The notes: generated from the letters alone by a model not told the origin. DNA of 64,000 bases from Flavobacterium cupriresistens (GCF_020911925.1 NZ_CP087134.1:62001-126000); one strand, 5' to 3'; positions 41,269 to 50,350 are shown, numbered from the stretch's first letter. A program made the numbers and translations.

Positions 41269-43131
41269 ATGACTTTAAAAAAACGGTTGTCTTTTTGTTT
41301 GCTCTTATTGTGTCAGATCCTTTTGGCACAGAATGATTCTATAACAAAATTGAAAGAAGTGATTGTTTCGGACACCAATCTTAAAAAATACTCGGGCACA
41401 CAATCTGTTCAAACCTTGAATGATTCTGTAATTAACAGAAATCAATCATCCTTAACCTCTCTTTTAAATTACAATACGGTTATCTATTTTAAAGAAAACG
41501 GACTCGGAATGACTTCCGGACCTTCCTTTAGAGGGACAACCAGCGCACAAACCGCAGTCATTTGGAACGGAATCAATATTAATTCCCAATTTTTAGGTCA
41601 AACTGACTTTAATACGATCGGGACACGTGATTTTAATTCCATAGCCGTAAAAGCCGGAGGGGGAAGTATTTTATACGGAAGTGGCGCTATCGGCGGAAGT
41701 ATTCACCTTAATAATGATTTGAGTTTCAAAAAACAATTCTCTAATCATTTGTTTTTTAGCGGTGGAAGTTTTGACACCTACAGCGCAAATTACCGTGCTG
41801 CCATAGCATCAGAAAAGTACAGTCTTCAAGTCAGTATTTCCAGAAACAGTTCTCAAAATGATTTTAAATATCCGGGAACAATCGATCAAAAAAATCTAAA
41901 TGGTGCGTACTATAATACTAGTATGAATACCTCATTTGGATATAAAATTGATCCGAAAAACACCTTAAAATTATACAGTCAGTTTTACGATTCAGAACGT
42001 CACTTCTCACTCACTTCTCCAAGTGATACTAAAGCAAAATACAATGATTTTAACACCCGTAATCTTTTAGAATGGGAAAGTGTTTTTGATCGTTTTACTT
42101 CTAAGTTAAGAGCTGCTCATATTGGAGAATCTTATAAGTATTTTGGAAACATTAATTCGGAACTCTTTACCTATGGAAAAGTTGAGACTTCTATTCTAAA
42201 ATATGATTTAGCCTTTGATGTAAATGATAAAATCAAATTAAATGCTATTATCGATTACACTCGAAATAAAGGATATGGTTCAAGTATTAATAATGTAAAA
42301 AGAGAAATCGGTTCTGCCAGTTTGTTATTGCGTCATTTAGTAACGGACAGATGGGATTATACCGCCAGTATTCGTCAAGAAGTAACCGACAATTACGGAA
42401 ATCCATTTCTTTTTTCTTTTGGAACAAGATACCAATTCACAGACTTTTATCGTATAAAATTAAACGCATCAAAGAATTTCAGAATGCCCACTTACAATGA
42501 CTTATTTTGGCAAGGAAGCGGTAATCCTGACTTGAAACCTGAAACTTCTTATCAAGGTGAAATTGGCAATGAGTTTTTTACAAAAAATTTCACTCTTTCT
42601 GTAACTGCATATTACAATGCAATTCGGGACTTGTTACGCTGGGTTCCTAAAGAAGGCAGCGGTGATGTTTGGTCTCCGGAAAACACAGACAAAGTTAGAG
42701 CGTATGGTGCAGAAGTGCTCTTGGAATGGAAAACAAAAATAGAAAACCACAACTTCACACTCAATGGGACTTATGCGTATACCATTTCAGAAAGTAAACA
42801 AGTGATTCGTGGAGAATCAATTTACAAGCAATTAATATATGTTCCTTACCATAAACTAACAGGATCAGCTTCTTATAATTGGAAAAAGGTATCTTCTTAT
42901 TTTCAATATTTATATACAGGAGATGCTTATACCACACCTTTTAATAACCCAAATACAAAAGTAAAAGCATACAGTATTGGCAATTTGGGTGTTGATTATG
43001 ATTTTGGCAAAAAAAACAGTTACAAACTTGGATTTCAAATGCTAAATATCTGGAATGAAAATTATCAGCCAGTGACTAACAGACAAATGCCGGGGAGAAA
43101 TTACACAATATACATTAACCTTAACTTTTAA
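41269..43131 (+). CDS. btuB: TonB-dependent vitamin B12 receptor, BtuB type
   Basis: The 620-residue outer-membrane protein has a signal peptide (to about residue 21, LLAQN) and a TonB-box-like LKEVIVSD near 28-35. A plug domain covers about 45-155 (SLLNYNTVIYFKENGLGM, FRGTTSAQTAVIWNGI, GSILYGSGAIGGSI). The 22-strand barrel ends in a terminal aromatic-type strand (NYTIYINLNF). It takes up corrinoids with energy from TonB. The cobalamin riboswitch upstream and the BtuG-like lipoprotein 5 bases downstream make B12 the clear substrate. Confidence 0.92.
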   Translation: MTLKKRLSFCLLLLCQILLAQNDSITKLKEVIVSDTNLKKYSGTQSVQTLNDSVINRNQSSLTSLLNYNTVIYFKENGLGMTSGPSFRGTTSAQTAVIWNGININSQFLGQTDFNTIGTRDFNSIAVKAGGGSILYGSGAIGGSIHLNNDLSFKKQFSNHLFFSGGSFDTYSANYRAAIASEKYSLQVSISRNSSQNDFKYPGTIDQKNLNGAYYNTSMNTSFGYKIDPKNTLKLYSQFYDSERHFSLTSPSDTKAKYNDFNTRNLLEWESVFDRFTSKLRAAHIGESYKYFGNINSELFTYGKVETSILKYDLAFDVNDKIKLNAIIDYTRNKGYGSSINNVKREIGSASLLLRHLVTDRWDYTASIRQEVTDNYGNPFLFSFGTRYQFTDFYRIKLNASKNFRMPTYNDLFWQGSGNPDLKPETSYQGEIGNEFFTKNFTLSVTAYYNAIRDLLRWVPKEGSGDVWSPENTDKVRAYGAEVLLEWKTKIENHNFTLNGTYAYTISESKQVIRGESIYKQLIYVPYHKLTGSASYNWKKVSSYFQYLYTGDAYTTPFNNPNTKVKAYSIGNLGVDYDFGKKNSYKLGFQMLNIWNENYQPVTNRQMPGRNYTIYINLNF

Positions 43132-43136
43132 AAAAC

Positions 43137-44213
43137 ATGAAGAAATTAAACAAACTATTTTTAGCACTCCTTGTAAGCTCGGCCTTTTTCGCCTCTTGTA
43201 GCAGTGACGACGACACTACAGATCCGGTACAAGAACCACGTGGTAATTATGATGGTGGATTGTTTATTGCTAATGAAGGAAATTTTGAAAAAGGCAATGG
43301 ATCAATCTCTTATTTATCGGAAGATTTAAAAATCGAAAACAATGTATTTTCATTAGTAAATACCGGAAAAAAAATTGGTGATGCACCACAAAGCATTGGC
43401 TTTAATGGTAATTTTGCTTACATCGTGGTAAACGGTTCCAATAAAATTGAAGTCGTTAACCGATATACTTTTAAAAGTATAGCAACTGTTACCGCAGACT
43501 TAAGCAATCCTAGATATATTGCTTTTGCAAATGGAAAAGGATACGTAACAAACTGGGGAGACGGAGCAAGCGCGACAGATGACTATGTAGCTATATTTGA
43601 CCTTACTGCAAATAAAATCACATCTAAAATCCCTGTTGTTGAAGGTCCGGAAAAGATTATCGAAAATAACGGAAGTCTTTATGTAGCACACAAAGGTGGA
43701 TTCAGTCAAGGAAATTCTTTAACTGTTATCAGCAGTGCAACTAATAAGGTCACTACTAATTTTGTAGTGGGTGACGTTCCGAGTTCACTTGTAAAAGATA
43801 ATGGAACTTTATATGTTTTATGTAATGGAAGACCAAGTTATGCAGCTCCTGAAACAGCCGGAAAATTAGTAAAAGTTAACTTAAGCACTAATACTGTAGC
43901 ATCTACAATTGACTTTTCAGCTAAAACACATCCTGGATTTTTAGACATTGAAAACAACAAGCTTTATTACACAGTTGGAAAAGACATTTATTCTGCTGCT
44001 ACAAGCACTACAACTTTACCCGCTGCAGCAACATTCAAAGCAACTAAAGTTACCACTCTTTACGGTTTTGCAGTTAAAAACAGTAAAATATATGTTGCCG
44101 ATGCTATTAACTTTCTGGATAATGGAGACATCTACACCTATACATTGACAGGGACAGAAACTAACGTATTTAAAGTAGAAGTAACACCAAACGGTTTTTA
44201 CTTTAATAACTAA
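43137..44213 (+). CDS. YncE-like beta-propeller surface lipoprotein (BtuG-like)
   Basis: The 358-residue lipoprotein has a Cys at 21 followed by SSDDD, an acidic run typical of flavobacterial surface-export signals. The rest is repeated beta-propeller blades (LFIANEGNF, AYIVVNGSNKIEVVNRYTF, GYVTNWGD, LYVAHKGGF, LYVLCNGRP, IYVADAI), seven by rough count. In Bacteroides, BtuG is such a propeller that binds B12 with very high affinity on top of BtuB. Co-transcription with a riboswitch-controlled btuB argues for the same role here. The binding residues cannot be checked by eye. Confidence 0.82.
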   Translation: MKKLNKLFLALLVSSAFFASCSSDDDTTDPVQEPRGNYDGGLFIANEGNFEKGNGSISYLSEDLKIENNVFSLVNTGKKIGDAPQSIGFNGNFAYIVVNGSNKIEVVNRYTFKSIATVTADLSNPRYIAFANGKGYVTNWGDGASATDDYVAIFDLTANKITSKIPVVEGPEKIIENNGSLYVAHKGGFSQGNSLTVISSATNKVTTNFVVGDVPSSLVKDNGTLYVLCNGRPSYAAPETAGKLVKVNLSTNTVASTIDFSAKTHPGFLDIENNKLYYTVGKDIYSAATSTTTLPAAATFKATKVTTLYGFAVKNSKIYVADAINFLDNGDIYTYTLTGTETNVFKVEVTPNGFYFNN

Positions 44214-44298
44214 GAAAAACGTCTGATAAAATAATTCTGTAATTATTTTTCAACGTAATCAATTCATCCTTTATTATTATTTTATTTTTTTGGAACAA

Positions 44299-44337
44299 AG
44301 AGGTTGTCTAATTAAAAATTAGGCAGCCTCTTTTTAT
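44299..44337 (+). terminator. Terminator of the btuB operon
   Basis: AGAGGTTGTCTAATT pairs with AATTAGGCAGCCTCTT (one bulge, a wobble) and is followed by TTTTT. Confidence 0.8.
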
Positions 44338-44362
44338 TTGGAACTATTTACCGTAAGAACAA

Positions 44363-44398
44363 AAAAACACCCATAAAACTGATTTTATGGGTGTTTAA
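44363..44398. terminator. Second terminator between btuB operon and S41 gene
   Basis: AACACCCATAAAA and TTTTATGGGTGTT form a 13-bp stem with a 4-base loop, framed by A- and T-rich ends. It probably serves the minus-strand protease transcript. Confidence 0.75.
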
Positions 44399-44445
44399 TT
44401 AAACTATTTTTGTCTAATAATGTATGTCTTACAATACGATCATCA

Positions 44446-45924
44446 TTAATTTAATGTTCTCAAAAGCCCTTCCGGAGCTTTCTCAACATACATTTGATTT
44501 CCGATACCATTCATTGCTTTGGAATCGATGAAAGATCGAAGTGCCTTCCCTCTGTCCTGTTGTACTTTTTTAGCCGAAGCACCGGTAATTTTAGCAATGG
44601 CAGTATTTAATAAAGGCTCTGAAGGATCTCCTAAAACACCTAAATTAGATAAATACTCAAGTTGCTCATAAGCAGGTTTAAGACCATCTGTATATTCACC
44701 AAAACCTGTTGCATTAACAATTTTAAGAACCAAAGGTTGCATGGCGTATTTATGACTTGTATTGACTTTGTTTTTTGTAAATGTTTCGGAATCATATAGT
44801 GTTACGGATCCTACATTTTTTCCAACTGTATAATCTCCAATTTGTACTACAGTAATATAAGGAACTAATCCATTTATAATTAATTCACTTGCAGAAGCAG
44901 TTCCATTAGAAGTCAGCACATATACTTTACTTAAACGCAAACTATTAATGGCTCTTCCGTTAATATTGTCTACAAACCTATTGTTTAAAGATTCCGAATC
45001 TTCCGTCTCAAGATAAGCGGTAAGCTTAGCGTTCCATTTTTCTTTAGCAAAAATCTGGTCTTTAAACTGCCCCGTAATCATACTGGCCAAACGTGTAGCG
45101 GTCTGAACCGATCCTCCTCCATTGTATCTCAAATCAAGAACTAAGTCAGTTACCCCCTGCGTTGCTAATTCCTCAAAAGCATCATTTAACTGCGAATCAT
45201 AAGTGCTATAAAAACCATTATACATCAAATAACCAATTTTATGACTTCCGGACGTAATAACTTTATTGATCAGAATTGGATTTTCATTCAGCGTTGTCTT
45301 TACCAACGTAACCGATTTTCCATTTGATTCTATAACATTTCCGTTATACTGCGCTAAATTCAAAGTATAACTCTCCGAATCCAAAAGCAATTGTCTGTAA
45401 TTAGAAGCGGTAAGCGGAGTTCCGTTTACAGCCGTAAATAGATCACCACGTTTGATACTTTTGCCCGAAGCGTCTGAACCCGGAACAACATAACGTACAA
45501 AACCTACCAGATCTGAATTGCTTCCTCCTTTATAACTCAACTTAAAATCAATTCCGGTACTTTTACTGGTTCCTTGAAGTTCTTGTTCTAAAACGCTATA
45601 ATCCTTAACAATCCAACTGAATCGGTCAATTGCTTCTCCTTTAGGAAATTTACTCGCCGGTTTATTCAATAAATCCTGAAACAAATTCTCCGGCTCGGCA
45701 TAGCCACTCAAAAAAGAATTTAAGGCACTTTGCTTATTTCCGAAGCGCTCATCAGATAAATTAGGAACATCAGCCTGCCAAAGATAGTACTGATTTAGTC
45801 CTTTCCAGATAAAATCGTTTATCTGCAAATTTGCCGGAGCAGCAATGTCATCCTGGTCTTCACAAGATTGTAAAGAGAAGAGAAGTAAGCCTAATAATAG
45901 TAAACTTCTTAATATTGTTTTCAT
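44446..45924 (-). CDS. S41-family C-terminal processing peptidase, lipoprotein
   Basis: The 492-residue lipoprotein starts MKTILRSLLLLGLLLFSLQSC (lipidated Cys at 21). An upstream frame from 46098 has no signal and overlaps the divergent sigma gene, so it is rejected. A PDZ-like region (about 155-220: GDLFTAVNGTPLTASNYRQLL) precedes the S41 catalytic domain with LVLDLRYNGGGSVQTA, catalytic Ser in VLTSNGTASASE (about 340) and Lys in YTVGKNVGS (about 365). It cleaves C-terminal ends of periplasmic or surface proteins. It is divergent from an ECF sigma operon, hinting at shared stress control. Confidence 0.9.
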   Translation of the reverse strand: MKTILRSLLLLGLLLFSLQSCEDQDDIAAPANLQINDFIWKGLNQYYLWQADVPNLSDERFGNKQSALNSFLSGYAEPENLFQDLLNKPASKFPKGEAIDRFSWIVKDYSVLEQELQGTSKSTGIDFKLSYKGGSNSDLVGFVRYVVPGSDASGKSIKRGDLFTAVNGTPLTASNYRQLLLDSESYTLNLAQYNGNVIESNGKSVTLVKTTLNENPILINKVITSGSHKIGYLMYNGFYSTYDSQLNDAFEELATQGVTDLVLDLRYNGGGSVQTATRLASMITGQFKDQIFAKEKWNAKLTAYLETEDSESLNNRFVDNINGRAINSLRLSKVYVLTSNGTASASELIINGLVPYITVVQIGDYTVGKNVGSVTLYDSETFTKNKVNTSHKYAMQPLVLKIVNATGFGEYTDGLKPAYEQLEYLSNLGVLGDPSEPLLNTAIAKITGASAKKVQQDRGKALRSFIDSKAMNGIGNQMYVEKAPEGLLRTLN

Positions 45925-46089
45925 AAACTGGTATCTATATAAAAGTAATAACGTAAAAATACTATCTTTAGTTTTAACAATAGGTAGTTTAATTATCTTT
46001 TTTTTTATACTATTTTTTTTCAGTTCTGTTGTAACAAAATTAATTGTACCTCGTCTTCCTTTATATAAGCTAACCAATAACCCTGATTT

Positions 46090-46599
46090 ATGAATCAAAT
46101 TGTTTTCATAGAGTTAATAAATCCTTTTAAAGACAAAGTATTTCGTCTGGCCAAAAGGTTGCTGACCAGCACTGAAGAAGCCGAGGATGCTACTCAGGAA
46201 GTAATGGTTAAATTATGGAATAAGAAAGAAAATTTAGAAACCTATTCCAGTGTTGAAGCTCTAGCGATGACCATGACCAAAAATTATTGTCTCGATCAGC
46301 TAAAATCTAAAAGAGCCGGAAATCTTCAAATTGTACACAACAATTTTACAGACCGACAGCCGCAATTAGACAAAAAACTCGAAGATGCGGACAGTTTAGA
46401 ATGGGTAGAAAAAATAATCGGTCAATTACCGGAGCAATTACAAATATTAATACAGTTACGCGATGTTGAACAATATGAATTTGATGAAATAGCAAAAATT
46501 GTCAACATGAATGAAACGGCTATCCGGGTAGCCCTTTCGAGAGCGAGAAAAAAAATTAGAGAATCAATGCTTAATACACACCGTTATGGAATTAAATAG
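46090..46599 (+). CDS. ECF-type RNA polymerase sigma factor
   Basis: The 169-residue sigma-70-family protein has region 2 (about 10-75: FKDKVFRLAKRLLTSTEEAEDATQEVMVKLW) and region 4 (about 110-160: LPEQLQILIQLRDVEQYEFDEIAKIVNMNETAIRVALSRARKKIRE). It heads an operon of four genes (sigma, membrane protein, two DUF4252 proteins); the next start lies 14 bases inside its 3' end. Divergent promoter region with the S41 protease gene. Confidence 0.93.
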   Translation: MNQIVFIELINPFKDKVFRLAKRLLTSTEEAEDATQEVMVKLWNKKENLETYSSVEALAMTMTKNYCLDQLKSKRAGNLQIVHNNFTDRQPQLDKKLEDADSLEWVEKIIGQLPEQLQILIQLRDVEQYEFDEIAKIVNMNETAIRVALSRARKKIRESMLNTHRYGIK

Positions 46600-47041
46600 A
46601 ATAGAATATATATTAGAAAAATACTTTCAGGGAGAAACTACTATTGCTGAAGAAAACGAATTAAAAGACTATTTTTCTTCACCAAATGTTGCGCAGCATT
46701 TGGAGCAATACCAACCAATGTTTGGTTATTTCTCTCAGGTAAAAGAACAAAAATCGACGCAGGAGATTCCACTACAAACTAAAAAACGAAATGTTACGTG
46801 GTTATCAATTGCAGCCTCTGCTGTTATTTTACTGGGAATCGGGACCTATTATGTAAGCGATAAAAACGCAACTCCGGTTGTAGCGCAATCAGAATTAGGA
46901 ACCTACGACAATCCGGAAGAGGCCTTAGCAGCAACGCAAAAAGCCTTAGCCTTAGTGTCAAACAATGTGAATGTAGGTCTAGAAAGTGTACAGTACATTC
47001 ACGAATACGAACAATCAAAAAACAAAATCTTCAAACAATAA
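46586..47041 (+). CDS. Putative anti-sigma factor, single-pass membrane protein
   Basis: The 151-residue protein has an N-terminal helical part (MELNRIEYILEKYFQGETTIAEENELKDYF, about 1-35) typical of small flavobacterial anti-sigma partners, one membrane helix (about 72-87, WLSIAASAVILLGIGTYY) and a short periplasmic tail. No zinc-binding HxxxCxxC motif is seen. Its start overlaps the sigma gene by 14 bases, so the two are translationally coupled. Anti-sigma activity is inferred from layout. Confidence 0.75.
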   Translation: MELNRIEYILEKYFQGETTIAEENELKDYFSSPNVAQHLEQYQPMFGYFSQVKEQKSTQEIPLQTKKRNVTWLSIAASAVILLGIGTYYVSDKNATPVVAQSELGTYDNPEEALAATQKALALVSNNVNVGLESVQYIHEYEQSKNKIFKQ

Positions 47042-47057
47042 TTTAAAATTTATAAAA

Positions 47058-47585
47058 ATGAAAAATTTCATCATAACACTAGTTTTCACATTCGCTACCA
47101 CTGTTTTTTATGCACAGGGTGCTTTTGACAAATTTGACGGTCAGGACGATGTGACCTCTGTAATTGTAAACAAAAAAATGTTCGACTTAATGAGCAAAGT
47201 AAAAGTCGATGCCAAAGACAAGGAAACGCAACAGTACGTTAACCTGATTAAAAAATTAGACTATCTAAAAGTATTCACTACCAAAAACCCAAAAATCGAG
47301 GCCGACATGAAAGCTTCTGCCGACAAATACATTAAAACTGCCGGTTTAGAAGAATTAATGCGCATAAATGACAGTGGTAAAAACGTTAGAATATTAATTA
47401 AATCAGGTGCCAGCGATACACAGGTAAGAGAATTACTAATGTATATTGACGGTGCTAAAAACGACGAAACTGTTTTATTATCTCTTACGGGTAATTTTGA
47501 CTTAAACGAAATTTCAGTGCTAACAGACAAAATGCAACTTCCTGGTGGTTCTGACTTAAAAAAAGCTTCTAAAAACAAAAAATAA
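47058..47585 (+). CDS. DUF4252 exported protein
   Basis: The 175-residue product starts at MKNFIITLVFTFATTVFYAQG, a clear Sec signal. An earlier in-frame Met at 46986 falls inside the preceding gene and adds 24 residues without a signal, so it is rejected. Residues 20-165 match DUF4252 (a Bacteroidota-specific periplasmic family of unknown role), with Lys-rich helices and strands such as GKNVRILIKSGASDTQVRELLMYIDG. It is the third gene of the sigma operon and 1 base before a second DUF4252 gene. Confidence 0.85.
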   Translation: MKNFIITLVFTFATTVFYAQGAFDKFDGQDDVTSVIVNKKMFDLMSKVKVDAKDKETQQYVNLIKKLDYLKVFTTKNPKIEADMKASADKYIKTAGLEELMRINDSGKNVRILIKSGASDTQVRELLMYIDGAKNDETVLLSLTGNFDLNEISVLTDKMQLPGGSDLKKASKNKK

Positions 47586-47586
47586 C

Positions 47587-48126
47587 ATGAAAGTCAGCGT
47601 CTTTACCTCAGCCCTTTTAGCTTTACTTACTTTACTAAGTTGTAAATCTGAGCCTTCCTTGCAAAAATATTTTGTTGAAAACACAGATAACAAAAACTTC
47701 ATTGCTCTTGATATCTCGCCTAGTATTCTAAACTTAGACAAAGCAAAACTATCTACAGAACAATCCGAAGCTTTAAACTCTTTTGACAAAATGAATATTC
47801 TTGCCTTTAAAGCAAATGCAACAAACAAGGCCGAATTTGAAACAGAAAGAACTAAAGTAAAAGCTATTTTAAAAGATCCAAAATATCAGGAACTGATGAA
47901 GTTTGGCTCCGGTAAAGAAGGCGCTTCTATAAGTTATGTAGGTACTGATGAGAACATCGAAGAATTTATAGTTTTTGCCAACAGAAAAGAAAGCGGATTT
48001 GCAGTAGTACGCGTTTTAGGAAAAAACATGAATCCGAATAACATCATGACGTTAATGTCGGTTTTACAAAAATCTAAAATTGACATGGAGCAGTTGAAAC
48101 CCTTGGAACAGCTAATTAAAAAATAA
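47587..48126 (+). CDS. DUF4252 lipoprotein
   Basis: The 179-residue lipoprotein (Cys at 19, MKVSVFTSALLALLTLLSC) has the same DUF4252 plan as the gene before it (NILAFKANATNKAEFETERTKV, IEEFIVFANRKESGFAVVRVLG). The two paralogues start one base apart and were probably formed by duplication, one soluble and one lipid-anchored. Regulated by the sigma factor at the operon head, most likely. A terminator follows. Confidence 0.85.
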   Translation: MKVSVFTSALLALLTLLSCKSEPSLQKYFVENTDNKNFIALDISPSILNLDKAKLSTEQSEALNSFDKMNILAFKANATNKAEFETERTKVKAILKDPKYQELMKFGSGKEGASISYVGTDENIEEFIVFANRKESGFAVVRVLGKNMNPNNIMTLMSVLQKSKIDMEQLKPLEQLIKK

Positions 48127-48139
48127 TCTTACTTTATTA

Positions 48140-48178
48140 AAACAGAAAAAGCTCCTAATTTGGGGCTTTTTCTGCTTT
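48140..48178. terminator. Shared convergent terminator
   Basis: CAGAAAAAGC (48143-48152) and GCTTTTTCTG (48165-48174) frame a 12-base loop. It lies between the DUF4252 lipoprotein gene and the convergent Lrp gene and can act in both directions. Confidence 0.8.
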
Positions 48179-48188
48179 TAATTCCTTT

Positions 48189-48650
48189 TTAAATACTAAT
48201 ACTATAATTCACTTTCACTCGATCCATTACAACGTGTGTATAAAAATGTTTCAGATTTTTATTATCCAAAAGATACTTCTTTTGAAACACTTCAAAATGA
48301 TGCATGTCTTTTACTTGTACAATTAATACAAAATCATAGCTCCCCGTCACATAATAACATTGTGACACTTCTTCGCAGTTTTGCATTCCGGTTTTAAATT
48401 CATCAATTGCTTTCGAACTACCATCAAGCAGAACAACATCTACGACACATGTTATCCCAATACCAATTGCCTCAGGAGATACAATAGAAATATCTGCTTC
48501 AATTATATTTTCCTCCCTCATTTTAGCAATTCTTCTCTGGACTGCACTCTGACTTAAATTTACTTTATGACTTAATTCTTCTGTGGTTATCCTGTTATTC
48601 TTTTGAAGAAAATGTAATATCCTTTTATCATACTCATCAAGTTGACGCAT
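48189..48650 (-). CDS. Lrp/AsnC family transcriptional regulator
   Basis: The 153-residue product has an N-terminal helix-turn-helix (LDEYDKRILHFLQKNNRITTEELSHKVNLSQSAVQRRIAKM, 3-43) and a RAM ligand-binding domain (about 65-145). Lrp-family proteins sense amino acids and regulate amino-acid and nitrogen metabolism. It is divergent from a GNAT acetyltransferase gene 115 bases away, a plausible target. Confidence 0.93.
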   Translation of the reverse strand: MRQLDEYDKRILHFLQKNNRITTEELSHKVNLSQSAVQRRIAKMREENIIEADISIVSPEAIGIGITCVVDVVLLDGSSKAIDEFKTGMQNCEEVSQCYYVTGSYDFVLIVQVKDMHHFEVFQKKYLLDNKNLKHFYTHVVMDRVKVNYSISI

Positions 48651-48764
48651 AATTAAACTATTTAAGCCCTAAAATTAAAAGTTTTATCCCACAAAAGAGA
48701 CTACACAGCATAAAATAGTCAACATTTTGCTTCTAATTTTGTTTCTCAATTTAAACGAAAAGCG

Positions 48765-49271
48765 ATGAAAATAGTAAACAGCACAATCGATGACATACCA
48801 AACATCAAAACACTTTATGATGAAGCAATAGTTTATCAAAAAGAAAAAAAAGGAACACCTTGGCCGGATTTGCCAAAAAAAAGTATAGCAACGGAGATTG
48901 CAGAAAACAGACAATGGAAATTAGTCCTAAACGATGAAATTGCATGCGTTTGGGTTACCACTTTTGACGATCCTGAAATTTGGAACGAAAAAAATGCAGA
49001 CCCAAGTGTATATCTCCATCGAATAGCCACTAACCCAAATTTCAGAGGATTAAACATTATTTCAAAAGTTTTGGAGTGGACGAAAAATTTTGCCATTCAA
49101 AACAACAAAAAATATGTACGATTAGACACTGCCGGTATAAATCCGGGATTGATTACCATGTATGTCAAAAATGGTTTCAAATTTATTGAAATCACCAAAA
49201 TAAAAAATCCTGAAAAACTACCCGCACACTACCATAATGTTCCGGTCTGTCTCTTCGAAATAAAATTATAA
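48765..49271 (+). CDS. GNAT family N-acetyltransferase
   Basis: The 168-residue protein has strand VYLHRIATNPNFRGLNIISKVLEWTKNFA (about 86-114), the acetyl-CoA loop region with RGLNII in place of the usual RxxGxG/A, and a C-terminal YVKNGFKFIEITK (GFxx motif). It acetylates an unknown amine. The P-loop departs from consensus, so activity is likely but unproven. Divergent from the Lrp gene; a small membrane protein gene follows after 15 bases. Confidence 0.85.
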   Translation: MKIVNSTIDDIPNIKTLYDEAIVYQKEKKGTPWPDLPKKSIATEIAENRQWKLVLNDEIACVWVTTFDDPEIWNEKNADPSVYLHRIATNPNFRGLNIISKVLEWTKNFAIQNNKKYVRLDTAGINPGLITMYVKNGFKFIEITKIKNPEKLPAHYHNVPVCLFEIKL

Positions 49272-49286
49272 CCTAAGCTCAAAACT

Positions 49287-49508
49287 ATGCTATCACTAAT
49301 CACGGACCTAATTGGTTATTTAGGAATAACGATCAATCTGTTTTCTATGTCTCTTAAAGGAGAAAGAAAACTAAGACTATTTTCTCTGATTGCCAATTCT
49401 ATATACATCACTTATGGAATGCTTATTGGCGCTATACCTATTGTAATTGGCTCCTCTATAGCGGTGTTACTGCATACCTACAGACTACGAAAAATTAATT
49501 CTGATTAA
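49287..49508 (+). CDS. Small membrane protein, YgjV/SemiSWEET-like
   Basis: The 73-residue protein has three hydrophobic helices (about 4-19, 30-43, 46-62) and the pattern SLITDLIGYLGITINLFSMSLKGERKLRLFSLIANSIYITYGMLIGAIP. This looks like a half-transporter of the YgjV or SemiSWEET type. Located 15 bases after the GNAT gene, so likely co-transcribed. A terminator follows. The family call is tentative. Confidence 0.65.
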   Translation: MLSLITDLIGYLGITINLFSMSLKGERKLRLFSLIANSIYITYGMLIGAIPIVIGSSIAVLLHTYRLRKINSD

Positions 49509-49530
49509 AAAAAAGCATCCTTCCGCTCAT

Positions 49531-49560
49531 AAAAAACCGCTGCTTTTGCGGTTTTTTGTT
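49531..49560 (+). terminator. Rho-independent terminator
   Basis: AAAAAACCGC pairs with GCGGTTTTTT across a short TGCTTTT loop and ends in a T-run. Confidence 0.85.
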
Positions 49561-49661
49561 ATAAAAATTAAAAAGATTTTTCTTGACAATTCACCGCATT
49601 ATCATTTTGATATAAACTTAAATTAGTTACATTTGAAAAAAAAGAAATTAACATAATCACC

Positions 49662-50336
49662 TTGAAAAAAGCACTTAAAATCCTTTTAAAATCAATCTTA
49701 TTCTTTTTAGGATTTGTTCTACTCTATATCGCAACCGCCTTCGTACTTTCAAAAATAACTGTAGATAAAGAACCCGACACAAAACCCGAAGTTCAGATAT
49801 TCATCCTGACAAATGGTGTTCACACTGATATCGTAATGCCAGTCAAAAACGACCAGATAGACTGGAGTCAGCAAGTTCAATTTAAAAACACAAAAGCAGC
49901 AGATTCTACCTATAACTATATCGCTATGGGCTGGGGAGACAAAGGATTTTATCTGGAAACCCCGGATTGGTCTGATTTAAGAGCTTCTGTTGCTCTAAAA
50001 GCAGCAACCGGATTAGGTAAAACTGCCATTCATACCACTTATTACAGACAAATGAAATTGGGCGATGATTGCAAATCAATGATGATTAGCAAAGAACAAT
50101 ACAGCCGTTTGATTGCCTACGTTACAGCCAGCTTTCAAAAAGACAGCTCGGGTAATTTCATTCCCATTAAAACAGACGCCAATTATAGCAGAACAGATGC
50201 TTTCTATGAAGCCAACGGAAGTTATAGTTTGACACACACCTGTAATACCTGGGCCAATAACGCTCTGAAAGCATCCGGTCAGAAATGCTGTTTCTGGACG
50301 CCAATGGACACCCCAATTTTTTCGAAATACAACTAA
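49662..50336 (+). CDS. TIGR02117 (DUF2459) family protein
   Basis: The 224-residue protein has an N-terminal membrane helix (about 9-30) and the family core FILTNGVHTDIVMPV, YIAMGWGDKGFYLETPDWSDL, and the C-terminal SLTHTCNTWANNALK, whose Cys-x-Thr-x-Trp block is reminiscent of NlpC/P60-like enzymes. The family is periplasmic and uncharacterised, often near urease genes elsewhere. The start is TTG 49662 (MKKALKI), as no ATG precedes the signal region. A TACATTTG promoter element lies about 25 bases upstream. Confidence 0.85.
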   Translation: MKKALKILLKSILFFLGFVLLYIATAFVLSKITVDKEPDTKPEVQIFILTNGVHTDIVMPVKNDQIDWSQQVQFKNTKAADSTYNYIAMGWGDKGFYLETPDWSDLRASVALKAATGLGKTAIHTTYYRQMKLGDDCKSMMISKEQYSRLIAYVTASFQKDSSGNFIPIKTDANYSRTDAFYEANGSYSLTHTCNTWANNALKASGQKCCFWTPMDTPIFSKYN

Positions 50337-50350
50337 ATTAAATATAAAAC

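Noticed and set aside
45925..46098. Longer start for the S41 protease (46098)
   Set aside because: It would bury the lipoprotein signal inside the protein and overlap the divergent sigma gene.
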